NCBI RefSeq assembly: GCF_003056335.1
Contig: NZ_PYWA01000007.1
Span: 176,960 to 240,959 of the forward strand
DNA: 64,000 bases
Reading direction: 5' to 3'
From: Paracoccus indicus
GTDB taxonomy: Bacteria; Pseudomonadota; Alphaproteobacteria; Rhodobacterales; Rhodobacteraceae
The position numbers and the translations under genes are program-made. Within the stretch, counting starts at the first letter, position 1. Each line of letters begins with the position of its first letter. Positions 52,598-60,772 of the stretch are shown here, piece by piece. Below the pieces are notes generated by a model. The model ran no database searches, had not been told where the DNA came from, and saw only the letters and a list, made by a program, of their open reading frames with translations.

Positions 52598-52617
52598 CCA
52601 TATTTCATGCATATTGG
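52598..52617. promoter_or_regulatory. Imperfect palindrome upstream of gap-arsJ (candidate operator)
   Basis: CCATAT-TTCATGC-ATATTGG is an AT-rich near-palindrome 23 bp upstream of the gap start, after the fba terminator. An ArsR-type repressor site would be expected here, but no arsR gene is nearby. Confidence 0.35.
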
Positions 52618-52646
52618 AATTGATCGGGCGCGGCAAGACATGGAAA

Positions 52647-52675
52647 CGGGTGCGGGGGCCGATCCCCCGCACCCG
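52647..52675 (-). terminator. Strong hairpin after fba
   Basis: A perfect 12-bp stem, CGGGTGCGGGGG / CCCCCGCACCCG, with a 5-base loop 19 bp past the fba stop. There is no long T run, but the stem is very stable, and it lies between fba and the gap promoter region. Confidence 0.75.
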
Positions 52676-52693
52676 TCATCAAGGCGTCACAAA

Positions 52694-53728
52694 TCAGTAG
52701 CGTGCGGCCATGGCCGACAGCGGCAGCGGCTGCAGCTTGTCGGCATTGCCGGCGGTGCCGAATGCCTCGAAACGGTCCTTGCAGACCTGCGCCATCATCG
52801 ACATCGCGGGCTTGAGGTATTTGCGCGGATCGAACTCGGCCGGGTCCTCGGCAAAGCACTTGCGAATGGCCGCGGTCATGGCAAGGCGGTTGTCGGTGTC
52901 GATGTTGACCTTGCGCACGCCATGCTTGATGCCGCGCTGGATCTCCTCGACCGGGACGCCCCAAGTCGGGCGGATGTTGCCGCCATAGCTGTTGATGATT
53001 TCCTGCAGATCCTCGGGGACCGAGGAGGAGCCATGCATCACCAGATGGGTGTTGGGCAGGCGGCGGTGGATCTCCTCGATCACGTTCATCGCCAGGATGT
53101 CGCCATCGGGCTTGCGCGTGAACTTGTAGGCGCCATGGCTGGTGCCCATGGCGATGGCCAGCGCATCGACGCCGGTATCCTCGACGAAGCGGACGGCTTC
53201 GTCGGGGTCGGTCAGCAGCTGGTCGTGGGACAGCTTTTCGGTGGCGCCGTGGCCGTCCTCTTGGTCGCCCATGCCGGTTTCAAGGCTGCCCAGTACGCCC
53301 AGTTCGCCCTCGACGGACACACCGCAGGCATGGGCCATCTCGGTCACGCGACGGGTGATGTCGGCGTTATAGGCGTAATCGGCGGGCGTCGTGCCATCCG
53401 CCTTCAGCGAGCCGTCCATCATGACGCTGGTGAAGCCGTTCTGGATCGCGGTCGCGCAGGTCTCCAACCCGTTGCCGTGGTCCAGATGCATGCAGATCGG
53501 GATGTCAGGGAAGGCGCGCGACAGGCCGCCGATCAGACCCGCCAGCACCAGGTCGTTGGCATAGGCGCGCGCGCCGCGGCTGGCCTGCAGGATCACGGGC
53601 GAGCGGGTCGCCTGCGCCGCCTGCATGACCGACAGGCCCTGTTCCATGTTGTTGATGTTGAAGGCCGGCACGGCATAGCCATTCTCGGCGGCGTGGTCCA
53701 GAAGCTGACGCAGGGTGATCATCGCCAT
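52694..53728 (-). CDS. fba: Class II fructose-bisphosphate (sedoheptulose-bisphosphate) aldolase
   Basis: Zinc-dependent class II aldolase of the CbbA type (344 residues). Zinc and catalytic residues are in CMHLDHGNG (near residue 80), [10 protein letters not shown], and [12 protein letters not shown]. This enzyme joins DHAP to glyceraldehyde-3-phosphate, and CbbA-type members also use erythrose-4-phosphate to make sedoheptulose-1,7-bisphosphate. Its ribosome-binding site (AAGGA) lies in the last codons of the fbp gene, 6 bp away. It is the last gene of the deoR-tpiA-rpiB-fbp-fba operon, where erythrose-4-phosphate is the expected product of the isomerases. Confidence 0.95.
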   Translation of the reverse strand: MAMITLRQLLDHAAENGYAVPAFNINNMEQGLSVMQAAQATRSPVILQASRGARAYANDLVLAGLIGGLSRAFPDIPICMHLDHGNGLETCATAIQNGFTSVMMDGSLKADGTTPADYAYNADITRRVTEMAHACGVSVEGELGVLGSLETGMGDQEDGHGATEKLSHDQLLTDPDEAVRFVEDTGVDALAIAMGTSHGAYKFTRKPDGDILAMNVIEEIHRRLPNTHLVMHGSSSVPEDLQEIINSYGGNIRPTWGVPVEEIQRGIKHGVRKVNIDTDNRLAMTAAIRKCFAEDPAEFDPRKYLKPAMSMMAQVCKDRFEAFGTAGNADKLQPLPLSAMAARY

Positions 53729-53734
53729 GGTGGC

Positions 53735-54712
53735 TCAGTCCTTGTTTTCTGAAAGATAGGTGTGGATCAGGTCGATTTCCGAGGCGGTCCCGAAAAAGAT
53801 CGCGGACATCTGGTGCAGCTCGGTCGGAACCACGTCCAGAATGTCGATCTGGCCGTTGGTAGCGCGCCCGCCCGCCTGTTCGGCCAGATAGGCCATGGGC
53901 ACGCATTCATAGATCAGCCGCAGGCGGCCGTTTTCATATCCGGGTCGCGCATCGGCCGGGTAAAGAAACACGCCGCCCTGCATCAGGATGCGGTGCATGT
54001 CGCCCACCGCCGCCGCCAGCCAGCGCATGTTGACGTTCCGCCCCTGCGGGCCGTCGCTGCCCATGCGCAGATCGGCGACCCATCTCTGCAAGGGCGCCGA
54101 CCAATGGCGTTCGTTCGAGGCGTTCCAGGCAAAGGTCTTGGCCTTGGCGGGCAGCGTCAGGTTCTGACGCGCGATGCGGAAGGCGCCGACCTCGGCGTCG
54201 AAGGTGGCGACATGGACGCCCTGCCCGACCGACCAGCCGAAGTCGACCGAATGCCCGAAGCTGGCATAGCCCGCCGCCACGATGTCGCGGCCCTTGCGCA
54301 GAAAGCCCTCGGGACCTGCGGGCAACACGGTGAACAGCAGGCCCAGGGGCGCGCCGATGCCGATGCTGCCCGACCCGTCGATGGGGTCGATGGCCACGTC
54401 GAAGGCCCCGTCGGGATTCAGGGCAACGATCTGCTCGGCCTCCTCGGACAGGACCTGGCGGACCCCTGCGGCGCGCAGGGCGGCGATCATGTGGTCATGG
54501 GCGGCGACATCCAGCGCCTTCTGCTTGTCGCCGCTGTCGTTGGTGCCGACGATGGCATCGGGATCGCCGTGCAAACGCCCCGCCGCCAGTCGTTGCGCCA
54601 GGGGCGGCAGGGCCTGCGCGATGGCCAGCACCACGCCCTCGAGGCCGGTGGCGGACAGCATGTCGGCCAGCAAGGGCCCGGTCGGCGCACTGTCGTTGGG
54701 AAGGTGCAGCAT
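53735..54712 (-). CDS. fbp: Class I fructose-1,6-bisphosphatase (likely also sedoheptulose-bisphosphatase)
   Basis: Class I FBPase of 325 residues. Metal and substrate residues are in EEAEQIV, AIDPIDGSGSI (near residue 105) and ERHWS, with the C-terminal GGVFLYPADARPGYENG and AEQAGGRAT segments. Class I enzymes of autotrophic alphaproteobacteria (CbbF) hydrolyse both FBP and SBP. It sits 2 bp after rpiB and 6 bp before fba, inside the tetritol-type operon. SBP hydrolysis to sedoheptulose-7-phosphate is therefore a reasonable inference, as is a gluconeogenic role. Confidence 0.93.
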   Translation of the reverse strand: MLHLPNDSAPTGPLLADMLSATGLEGVVLAIAQALPPLAQRLAAGRLHGDPDAIVGTNDSGDKQKALDVAAHDHMIAALRAAGVRQVLSEEAEQIVALNPDGAFDVAIDPIDGSGSIGIGAPLGLLFTVLPAGPEGFLRKGRDIVAAGYASFGHSVDFGWSVGQGVHVATFDAEVGAFRIARQNLTLPAKAKTFAWNASNERHWSAPLQRWVADLRMGSDGPQGRNVNMRWLAAAVGDMHRILMQGGVFLYPADARPGYENGRLRLIYECVPMAYLAEQAGGRATNGQIDILDVVPTELHQMSAIFFGTASEIDLIHTYLSENKD

Positions 54713-54714
54713 GT

Positions 54715-55176
54715 TCAGCCCTTGCTATACTTGGCATCGACCGCGTCGATGGCGTTCACATTCCCGGCCGAGCGGCCTTCGGCGTCGAAGTTCATGGTTT
54801 CGGCAAGCCAGGCATCGGCGATGGCCTTGGCCAGTTCGGGGCCGATGACGCGCGCGCCCATGGTGATGATCTGCGCGTTGTTCGACAGCGCGGCGCGTTC
54901 AGCGGAATAGGTATCATGGGTCAACGCCGCGCGGATGCCCGGCACCTTGTTGGCCGAGATGCAGACCCCGATCCCCGTGCCGCAGACCAGGATGGCGCGA
55001 TCATAGGTGCCATCCTTGACCTGCGATGCCACGCGGTCCGACAGATCCGCATAAAAGGCGTCGGGGCCCTCTTCGGTCCGGCTGATCTGGGACACCTGAT
55101 GCTTGCCCTTCAGGTGTTCCGCCAGGATCAGGGCCAGCCCTTCACCCGCGCTGTCGCCTGCAATTGCCAGTTTCAT
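54715..55176 (-). CDS. rpiB: RpiB-family sugar-phosphate isomerase (EryI-like, D-erythrose-4-phosphate isomerase)
   Basis: RpiB/LacAB-fold isomerase of 153 residues. The catalytic Cys region [20 protein letters not shown] is intact. The N terminus reads GDSAGEGL where ribose-5-phosphate isomerases have DHAGFxLK, so the usual His is Ser. A TISNNAQ-like [15 protein letters not shown] segment follows. Position after a TIM paralogue and a DeoR regulator matches Brucella eryI, which makes D-erythrose-4-phosphate from the tetrulose phosphate. I prefer that role to ribose-5-phosphate isomerisation. Confidence 0.9.
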   Translation of the reverse strand: MKLAIAGDSAGEGLALILAEHLKGKHQVSQISRTEEGPDAFYADLSDRVASQVKDGTYDRAILVCGTGIGVCISANKVPGIRAALTHDTYSAERAALSNNAQIITMGARVIGPELAKAIADAWLAETMNFDAEGRSAGNVNAIDAVDAKYSKG

Positions 55177-55191
55177 CCTGTTTCCCCCTCC

Positions 55192-55953
55192 TCAAATGGT
55201 TGCGGCGCAACGCGCCAGAATATCCAGGTAGCCCTCGACCGCCCAGGCCGAGCGCCCGATGAACAGCCCGTCGATATGCGGGCAGGCGATCAACTCCTGG
55301 CAGTTGTCGGGATTGACCGAGCCGCCATAGAGACAGGGCACCCGCCGCCCCAGCACCTCCCGCGCGGTGGCGATGATCTCGGCTTGGCGCGCATCGGCGT
55401 AATCCGAGGTGGCAGGAATGCCGTTGTCCCCGATGGCCCAGACCGGCTCATAGGCCAGAAGGATGGTCGCGGCCTTCTGATCCTCCGACAGCCGCCCTAA
55501 GGCACCACGGACCTGCGCAGACAGCACTTGGGTCGCGCGGCCCGCCTGGCGTTCCTCCAGCGTCTCACCGATGCAGATCAGCGGGATCAGCCCGTGGCGG
55601 ACGGCCGCTTCGACCTTCAGGCCGACGGTGTCATCCGTTTCGCCGAAATGTTCGCGTCGTTCGCTGTGGCCCAGCTCGACGATGTCCAAGCCGCAGTCGG
55701 TCAGCATGGGGGCGCTGATCTCTCCGGTCCAGGCGCCTTGGTCGGCCCAATGCATGTTTTGCGCGCCGACCTTGACGCTGGTTTCCGACAGGATCTGCGC
55801 GACGTCGCGGCAGACGGTGAAGGGCGGGATGACGAAGCGCTGGATGCGCGGGTCGCGGTCCGCATCCGCCGCGGCAAGGGCGGTGGCGAAGTCCCGCGCC
55901 TCGGCCAGGGTCTTGTTCATCTTCCAGCTGGTGCCGATCCAGAAATTCGTCAT
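55192..55953 (-). CDS. tpiA: Triosephosphate isomerase paralogue (EryH-like tetrulose-phosphate isomerase)
   Basis: TIM-barrel enzyme of 253 residues. The catalytic Lys (SWKMNK), His (VELGHSERRE), Glu (AYEPVWAIG) and phosphate loop (YGGSVN) are present. The Asn that precedes WK in ordinary TIM (NWKMN) is Ser here. The same GTSWKMNK form is, to my knowledge, found in erythritol-locus TIMs. In Brucella EryH converts 3-tetrulose-4-phosphate to D-erythrulose-4-phosphate. Its ATG follows the deoR stop by 4 bp, with AAGGA inside the deoR end, so the genes are coupled. Confidence 0.9.
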   Translation of the reverse strand: MTNFWIGTSWKMNKTLAEARDFATALAAADADRDPRIQRFVIPPFTVCRDVAQILSETSVKVGAQNMHWADQGAWTGEISAPMLTDCGLDIVELGHSERREHFGETDDTVGLKVEAAVRHGLIPLICIGETLEERQAGRATQVLSAQVRGALGRLSEDQKAATILLAYEPVWAIGDNGIPATSDYADARQAEIIATAREVLGRRVPCLYGGSVNPDNCQELIACPHIDGLFIGRSAWAVEGYLDILARCAATI

Positions 55954-55957
55954 GTCG

Positions 55958-56722
55958 TCAGTCCTTCGCGATGGTCAGGCCGATGCCCGCGCGGTCCAGA
56001 TGCACCAGCGCGTCCGAGGCGGGCATGGCATCGGTGATGATCGTGTCGAAATCGGTCAGCCGGGCCAGCGACTGCAGCGCCGAGCGGCCGAACCGCTGAT
56101 GGTTGACCAGCAGGACCCGGCGGTCCGCCACCGCCATCATCGCCCGCTTGGTCCGCACGGCGTTGTCGTCCATGTGAAACGCCTGCAGCCCCAGCACCGC
56201 GGGGGCCGAGATGAAGGCGATGTCCGCGCGTAGACGCGACAGCGAATCCTCGGTCACCATGCCGAAGAAGCCGTTGAACTTGGCGCTGAAGGCGCCGCCA
56301 AGCGCGATCAGCGTGATCCGCGGTGCATCCTTCAGGCGGTCGATCACGGCGGCATTGTTGGTGATGACCGTCAAGGGCGCTTTCTCCACCAGGCTGCCGC
56401 CCAGCAGTGCCGCCATCGAGCCGTCGTTGACCATGACGGTCATGCCGGGTTCCACCAGTTCCAGCGCGGCGCGGGACATGCGTGCCTTGGCCTCGGCGTC
56501 CTGGGTTTCACGGATGCGGAAATCGCTTTCGAACTGCGTGCCCGCATCGATGGTCGCCCCGCCGCGCACCTTCCGCAGCAGCCCCGCCTGATCCAGATCG
56601 TCCAGATCGCGGTGGATGGTCATCTTCGAAACCGCAAAGCGTTCGGCCAGATCGTCGAGGTCCACGGCGCGCGTCTCCACCAGCAGATCCATGATCGCCT
56701 GTCTGCGTTCGTCGCGTTTCAA
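55958..56722 (-). CDS. DeoR family regulator of the tetritol operon
   Basis: Sugar-phosphate-responsive regulator of 254 residues. The N-terminal winged helix is DDLAERFAVSKMTIHRDLDDLD with the GGA turn (VRGGATI). The C-terminal DeoRC domain has VMVNDGSMAALLG and ISAPAVLG. Translation starts at TTG 56722, supported by GGAGGA eight bases upstream; no ATG fits. It heads the operon with tpiA, rpiB, fbp and fba, like eryR of rhizobial erythritol loci, and probably autoregulates through repeats in its upstream region. Confidence 0.92.
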   Translation of the reverse strand: MKRDERRQAIMDLLVETRAVDLDDLAERFAVSKMTIHRDLDDLDQAGLLRKVRGGATIDAGTQFESDFRIRETQDAEAKARMSRAALELVEPGMTVMVNDGSMAALLGGSLVEKAPLTVITNNAAVIDRLKDAPRITLIALGGAFSAKFNGFFGMVTEDSLSRLRADIAFISAPAVLGLQAFHMDDNAVRTKRAMMAVADRRVLLVNHQRFGRSALQSLARLTDFDTIITDAMPASDALVHLDRAGIGLTIAKD

Positions 56723-56755
56723 AAGCCGAATCCTCCGGAAGCCGTCGGATGCTTC

Positions 56756-56817
56756 ATAACATTAGGCGTGAGATTATCAATGTCATCAAATGTTATTTTG
56801 TGATTTATAAATGTTAC
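56756..56817. promoter_or_regulatory. AATGTTA half-sites between deoR and the flavin oxidoreductase gene
   Basis: In a very AT-rich divergent region there is a perfect inverted repeat, ATAACATT (56756-56763) and AATGTTAT (56789-56796). Another AATGTTA lies at 56810, 21 bp further on, and a near match AATGTCAT at 56779. Spacing close to two helical turns suggests a DeoR-family operator array. Confidence 0.55.
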
Positions 56818-56918
56818 AAACGCCTGACGGACGGGCAATTGCCCAGTTCTGCGGCTGGAACCTTCACCAATGCCTGTCGTTACGCTGCCAACGATCCAAC
56901 GACATCGAAGGATGACAC

Positions 56919-58034
56919 ATGCCCTCCAACGCCCCACTGTTCGAACCCTTGGCCATCGGCGCCATCGATGCGAAGAACCGTATCCTCATGGCGCCGCTGA
57001 CCCGGTCGCGTTCGACCCCTGACGAATTGGCACAGACCGATCTGCACGCCACCTATTATAGCCAGCGCGCCGGAGCCGGGCTGATCGTCAGTGAAGCCAC
57101 CCAGATCAGCACCGAAGGCCAAGGCTATGCCTGGACCCCCGGCATCTATTCTGATGCCCAGATCGAGGGGTGGAAGAAGGTCACGGATGCAGTCCACGCC
57201 AAGGGTGGCAAGATCGTCTGCCAGCTGTGGCACGTCGGTGCCATCAGCCACAACGTCTTCCACGACGGCGCGGCGCCCGTCTCGGCCAGCGAATGGACCC
57301 CCAAGGGCGAAGCCTTCGTGGGCGACCTGCTGCCCAAGGGCCCGACCGTGCCCCACCCCGAGGCCCGCGCATTGGAAACCGATGAGATCCCGCGCCTGCT
57401 GAACGATTATCGCCACGCCTCGGAATGTGCTCGCCGCGCCGGCTTCGACGGCATCGAGGTGCATGGCGCGAACGGCTATCTGATCGACCAGTTCCTGCGG
57501 TCGTCGGTGAACAAGCGCAGCGATGCCTATGGCGGCTCGGTCGAGAACCGCATCCGCCTGCTGGTCGAGGCCGTCGATGCATCGGCCGAGGCTTGGGAAC
57601 CCGGTCAGGTCGGCGTGCGCCTGTCACCCCAAGGCGGCCCCGGCGGCAGCCATGACGACGATCCGGAAACGCTCTATACCGCCGCTGCCAAGGCCCTGTC
57701 GGGAAAGGGGCTGGCCTATCTGCATGTCATTCGCCCGAACAACCACACGGGCGACGGCAAGGGCAAGGATCAGGCCGCCAACCTGATGGCCAAGATGAAG
57801 CAGGCCTTCGACGGCGTCTTCATCGCCAACGGCGAATTTTCGGCCGCCGAGGCTGCAGAATGGGTGCAGAACGGCAAGGCCGATGCCGTCGCCTTCGGCC
57901 GCGACTTCATCGCCAACCCCGACCTGCCCGCCCGCATCGCGCAGGATGGGCCTTATAACGAGCCCGATTCCGACACCTTTTATGGCGGCGGTGCCAAGGG
58001 CTATACCGACTATCCGACCTTGGATCAGTCCTGA
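56919..58034 (+). CDS. nemA: Old yellow enzyme (N-ethylmaleimide reductase type)
   Basis: FMN-dependent ene-reductase of 371 residues. Features are MAPLTRSRS near the N terminus, GLIVSEATQIS, QLWHVG, the substrate His/Asn pair in EVHGANGYLIDQFLR, and SVNKRSDAYGGSVENR. It reduces activated alkenes, nitro compounds or N-ethylmaleimide-like electrophiles in the cytosol. It diverges from the deoR operon across the AATGTTA repeats, so it could share regulation, though no metabolic link to tetritols is evident. Confidence 0.93.
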   Translation: MPSNAPLFEPLAIGAIDAKNRILMAPLTRSRSTPDELAQTDLHATYYSQRAGAGLIVSEATQISTEGQGYAWTPGIYSDAQIEGWKKVTDAVHAKGGKIVCQLWHVGAISHNVFHDGAAPVSASEWTPKGEAFVGDLLPKGPTVPHPEARALETDEIPRLLNDYRHASECARRAGFDGIEVHGANGYLIDQFLRSSVNKRSDAYGGSVENRIRLLVEAVDASAEAWEPGQVGVRLSPQGGPGGSHDDDPETLYTAAAKALSGKGLAYLHVIRPNNHTGDGKGKDQAANLMAKMKQAFDGVFIANGEFSAAEAAEWVQNGKADAVAFGRDFIANPDLPARIAQDGPYNEPDSDTFYGGGAKGYTDYPTLDQS

Positions 58035-58040
58035 TTGGCA

Positions 58041-58066
58041 GCGCGTCCCGGAAGGCCGGGGCGCGC
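58041..58066. terminator. Hairpin between convergent nemA and the eryD remnant
   Basis: An 11-bp stem (GCGCGTCCCGG pairing with CCGGGGCGCGC, one wobble) in the 33-bp gap of two convergent genes. No T run. Confidence 0.6.
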
Positions 58067-58067
58067 C

Positions 58068-58684
58068 CTAAGCGACAAGTTTGCGGGCCGTCGCCTCATC
58101 CGTCATCAGCCCTGTCAGGCGACCGCTGTTCAGCACGGCACGAATGGCCTGCGCCTTTTCAGCGCCCCCCGCAATAACGACGATGCCTTCGTTCCCCGTC
58201 CCCGACAGATCGACCGACAGGGTTCGCGCGCTTAGTGTCGTTTCCAGGATGCAGCCGCTTTCGTCGAAGAAATGGTCCATCATCTCAGCGACGGCACCGC
58301 CTGCGTGGATCTCGGCGATCTCATGCGGCTCGATCATGCCGGTTGCGACCAGCTGTGCGCCCCTGGTGACCGTCCCCATCCCCACCAGCTTCAGCGTCGC
58401 ACGGCTGGACAAATCGAATATCTCGCGCGCGCCGGGCTGGGCCAGCAGGATCGCCCGGTCACTTTCGGAACCCGCAAAGAAGGGGATCGGCAGAACATAT
58501 GCGTTGGAGCCGGCCTTATGGACCGAGCTGTGCATGACATCATGCGGGTTGGCGGCGTAATTGCGGGTCAATCCGCCCGGCAGGGACCCGAAATCCACTC
58601 CCTTCGCCTCGAAACGCGGCAGGTGATCGACCGCCGCCGAGAGCGTCCGCCCATGGCCCAGCCCGATCACGGGATGCTCACCGC
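58068..58684 (-). pseudogene. eryD: Truncated SorC-family regulator (EryD remnant, effector domain only)
   Basis: The frame encodes about 200 residues of the SorC sugar-phosphate-binding domain: GLGHGRTLSAAVDHLP at the start, LPGGLTRNYAANPHDVMH, and IVVIAGGAEKAQAIRAVL at the end. A complete EryD/SorC regulator is about 315 residues and has an N-terminal helix-turn-helix. Here the coding sequence begins directly after the TGA of the alcohol dehydrogenase gene, with no HTH anywhere upstream. The DNA-binding part has been deleted. A GTG near 58670 could still start a free effector domain, but it could not act as a repressor. Confidence 0.85.
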
Positions 58685-58688
58685 GCCA

Positions 58689-59837
58689 TCAGCCCGCCGC
58701 CCGCATGATGGCCTTCAGGGTGTCGCCATCCAGCGTTGCAGGGTTCGCCTTCATCGAAGACGAACTGGCGGCTGCCGTCGCCGCCTGCGCCATGGCATCG
58801 ACACCGACGCCCTGCGCCGTCAGGCCGGGAAGCCCTGCCTTGCATGCCCAATCCGCCAGCAGGTCCGCGGCGCGATCGACATCGGCATCCGCTTCGCCAA
58901 AGGCCGCGCCGATCCAGGCCCCCACCTGATTCAGCCGAGTGGCCAGTCCATCATCCCGGACCGCACGGCGATTGGCCCGCAGCACGTGCGGCAGCAACGC
59001 CCCGCAGATCGCACCATGCGCCGCGCCCGTCAGCCCGCCAAGCGGTCCCGCCAGACCGTGAACCGCCCCCAGGCCTGCATTCGCCAGCGCCATCCCGCCT
59101 GACAGGCTGACCCAAGCCATGTCATCGCGCGGGGCGGGGTCTTCGGCCTGCATCAGGCGCATGAGGGCGGCCAGACCGCGCGGGATGGCGTCGCGGCACA
59201 GCGCGTCGGTCAAGGGATTGGCGCGGGTGGAGACGAAAGGCTCGATCACCTGCGTGATGGCGTCCAGCCCGGAAGCCAGCGTCACCCCCCGCGGGCATCC
59301 ATCCGTCAGCGCCGGATCGACGATCGCAAGGCGTGGCAGCATCATCGGGTCGCGCAGGCTGACCTTGCGGGCGTGTTCGGGCACGCCGATGACGGCGTTG
59401 CGCGTCACCTCAGCCCCGGTGCCGGCGGTGGTGGGCATGGCAATAAAGGGCAAGGGCGGGTGATCCAGCGGCAAGCCCCGGCCGACGACCTCAAGATGAT
59501 CCAGCATCGGACGAGTGGCAGGGACCAGTGCCGCGATGGCCTTGCCCGCGTCGATGACGGCCCCGCCGCCCATGGCGATCACCACCTGCGCGGTTCGGGC
59601 CGCCGCGACCCCGGACTGTATCAGGGCCATGTCGGGTTCGCGGTCCACGGCAAATCCCGCGACGCGGCAACCTTTTGCCGTCAGAGCCTCGCCCAGCCAG
59701 GCGCTGCGCGCGGCGTCGCGTCCATGGACCAGCAGGATATCCCGGCCCAAAGCCGCCGCCCGATCGGCGGCCTGAACCGCGCGGCCGCGTCCGAAGCTGA
59801 TTTCCGTGGCGGTCGAGAAGGCAAAGGGCTGGGGCAT
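58689..59837 (-). CDS. Iron-containing alcohol dehydrogenase
   Basis: Group III (iron-dependent) alcohol dehydrogenase/maleylacetate reductase fold, 382 residues. The nucleotide site is AMGGGAVIDAGK near residue 90, followed by PTTAGTGAEVT. Metal ligands are in SGLDAITQVIEPF and the AVHGLAGPLGGLTGAAHG segment. The reading frame is intact although its neighbours on both sides are broken. It could oxidise a polyol or reduce an aldehyde. It is not one of the core ery genes, so its role is open. Confidence 0.9.
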   Translation of the reverse strand: MPQPFAFSTATEISFGRGRAVQAADRAAALGRDILLVHGRDAARSAWLGEALTAKGCRVAGFAVDREPDMALIQSGVAAARTAQVVIAMGGGAVIDAGKAIAALVPATRPMLDHLEVVGRGLPLDHPPLPFIAMPTTAGTGAEVTRNAVIGVPEHARKVSLRDPMMLPRLAIVDPALTDGCPRGVTLASGLDAITQVIEPFVSTRANPLTDALCRDAIPRGLAALMRLMQAEDPAPRDDMAWVSLSGGMALANAGLGAVHGLAGPLGGLTGAAHGAICGALLPHVLRANRRAVRDDGLATRLNQVGAWIGAAFGEADADVDRAADLLADWACKAGLPGLTAQGVGVDAMAQAATAAASSSSMKANPATLDGDTLKAIMRAAG

Positions 59838-59863
59838 CGACGGTTCCTGTGGTAAAGGCTGTG

Positions 59864-60760
59864 TCAGATATTCAGCTTATCGGCGCCGGTGTCGATATGC
59901 GGCGCCCAGAATGCAACGCTTTCGGCGATCTGGGAGATGACCTGCCGGTCGTTCGGATCGCGTTCCTTGAAGCTCAGTTCCAGACAGATCTCGTTGTCGG
60001 CGGCGCCGCCGTGTTCAAGGGCGCGTAGCAGCGGCGCGGGCTGGATGCGGCCCTTGGCGTTGAATTCGGCGGTGAAAGGCCAATGGCCGCCCTTGTCCAT
60101 CAGCGACTGCTTGATATGGATGATGGGGCTGACCCGCGGCACGGCACGCGCCCAGGCATAGGGGTCGAAATCGTCAGGATTGTCGCTGGTGACATCGCCA
60201 TGATCGATATCGGCCATCATCCACATCGGGATCGTCATATCGGCGGTGATGATGCGGTCCTGCAGGGCCATGGCACTGGCGATGGTGTCGCCGAATTCGC
60301 GGCCCACGCTCATGGGCTCCCAGAACAGGTAATCCAAGCCTGCGACGCGGGCATGTTCGGCCACCTCGGCCCAGCAATCCAGCGCGATGCGGATCAGATC
60401 CTCGCGCCGCGCGGCGTTGTCGAAATCGCGATAGGTCATGATGGCGAATTGCGTGCCGATGCCAGTGCCGTCCAAATTGGCGGTGATGTCGGCAAAACTC
60501 TCGAATTAGTCGACGTGATATCGCCGCACATTGGCATCGGGATGTCCGAAATGGTTCCAGCCGACTGTAAAGGTCGTTCACCAGTACCCCGCTTTGGTCC
60601 ATCGCGGCGCGCATCTGCCACAACAGACGGCGGATCAGCGGCCCCGGCTAGGATGGATTGATAAACTCATGCGTCAGCCGCAGGTCGCGGATGCACAGGT
60701 CGCGCAGCAGGTTAGCATAGCTTTCGTAATCGGTATCGGCGATGCTCCCCCGCACGGAAG
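59864..60760 (-). pseudogene. eryC: Disrupted EryC-like sugar-phosphate isomerase/epimerase
   Basis: The C-terminal 203 residues are clean, with TIM-barrel epimerase features (YLFWEPMSVGREFGDT, ADIDHGDV, HIKQSLMDKGGHWPF). Upstream the homology continues but is broken. In the same frame NHFGHPDANVRRYHVD is followed by a TAA, a frameshift lies near 60570, and further up RDLRLTHEFINPS runs into TAG before PGPLIRRLLWQMR. The first 30 or so residues are missing, because the sequence reaches the eryB stop at 60773. EryC of Brucella is a tetrulose-4-phosphate racemase. Identification rests on fold, position and neighbours. Confidence 0.8.
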
Positions 60761-60772
60761 TGCGGTTTCAGT

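Noticed and set aside
53735..54712. First read as GlpX (class II FBPase)
   Set aside because: The motifs IDPIDGSGSI and GGVFLYPADARPGYENG are of class I FBPase.
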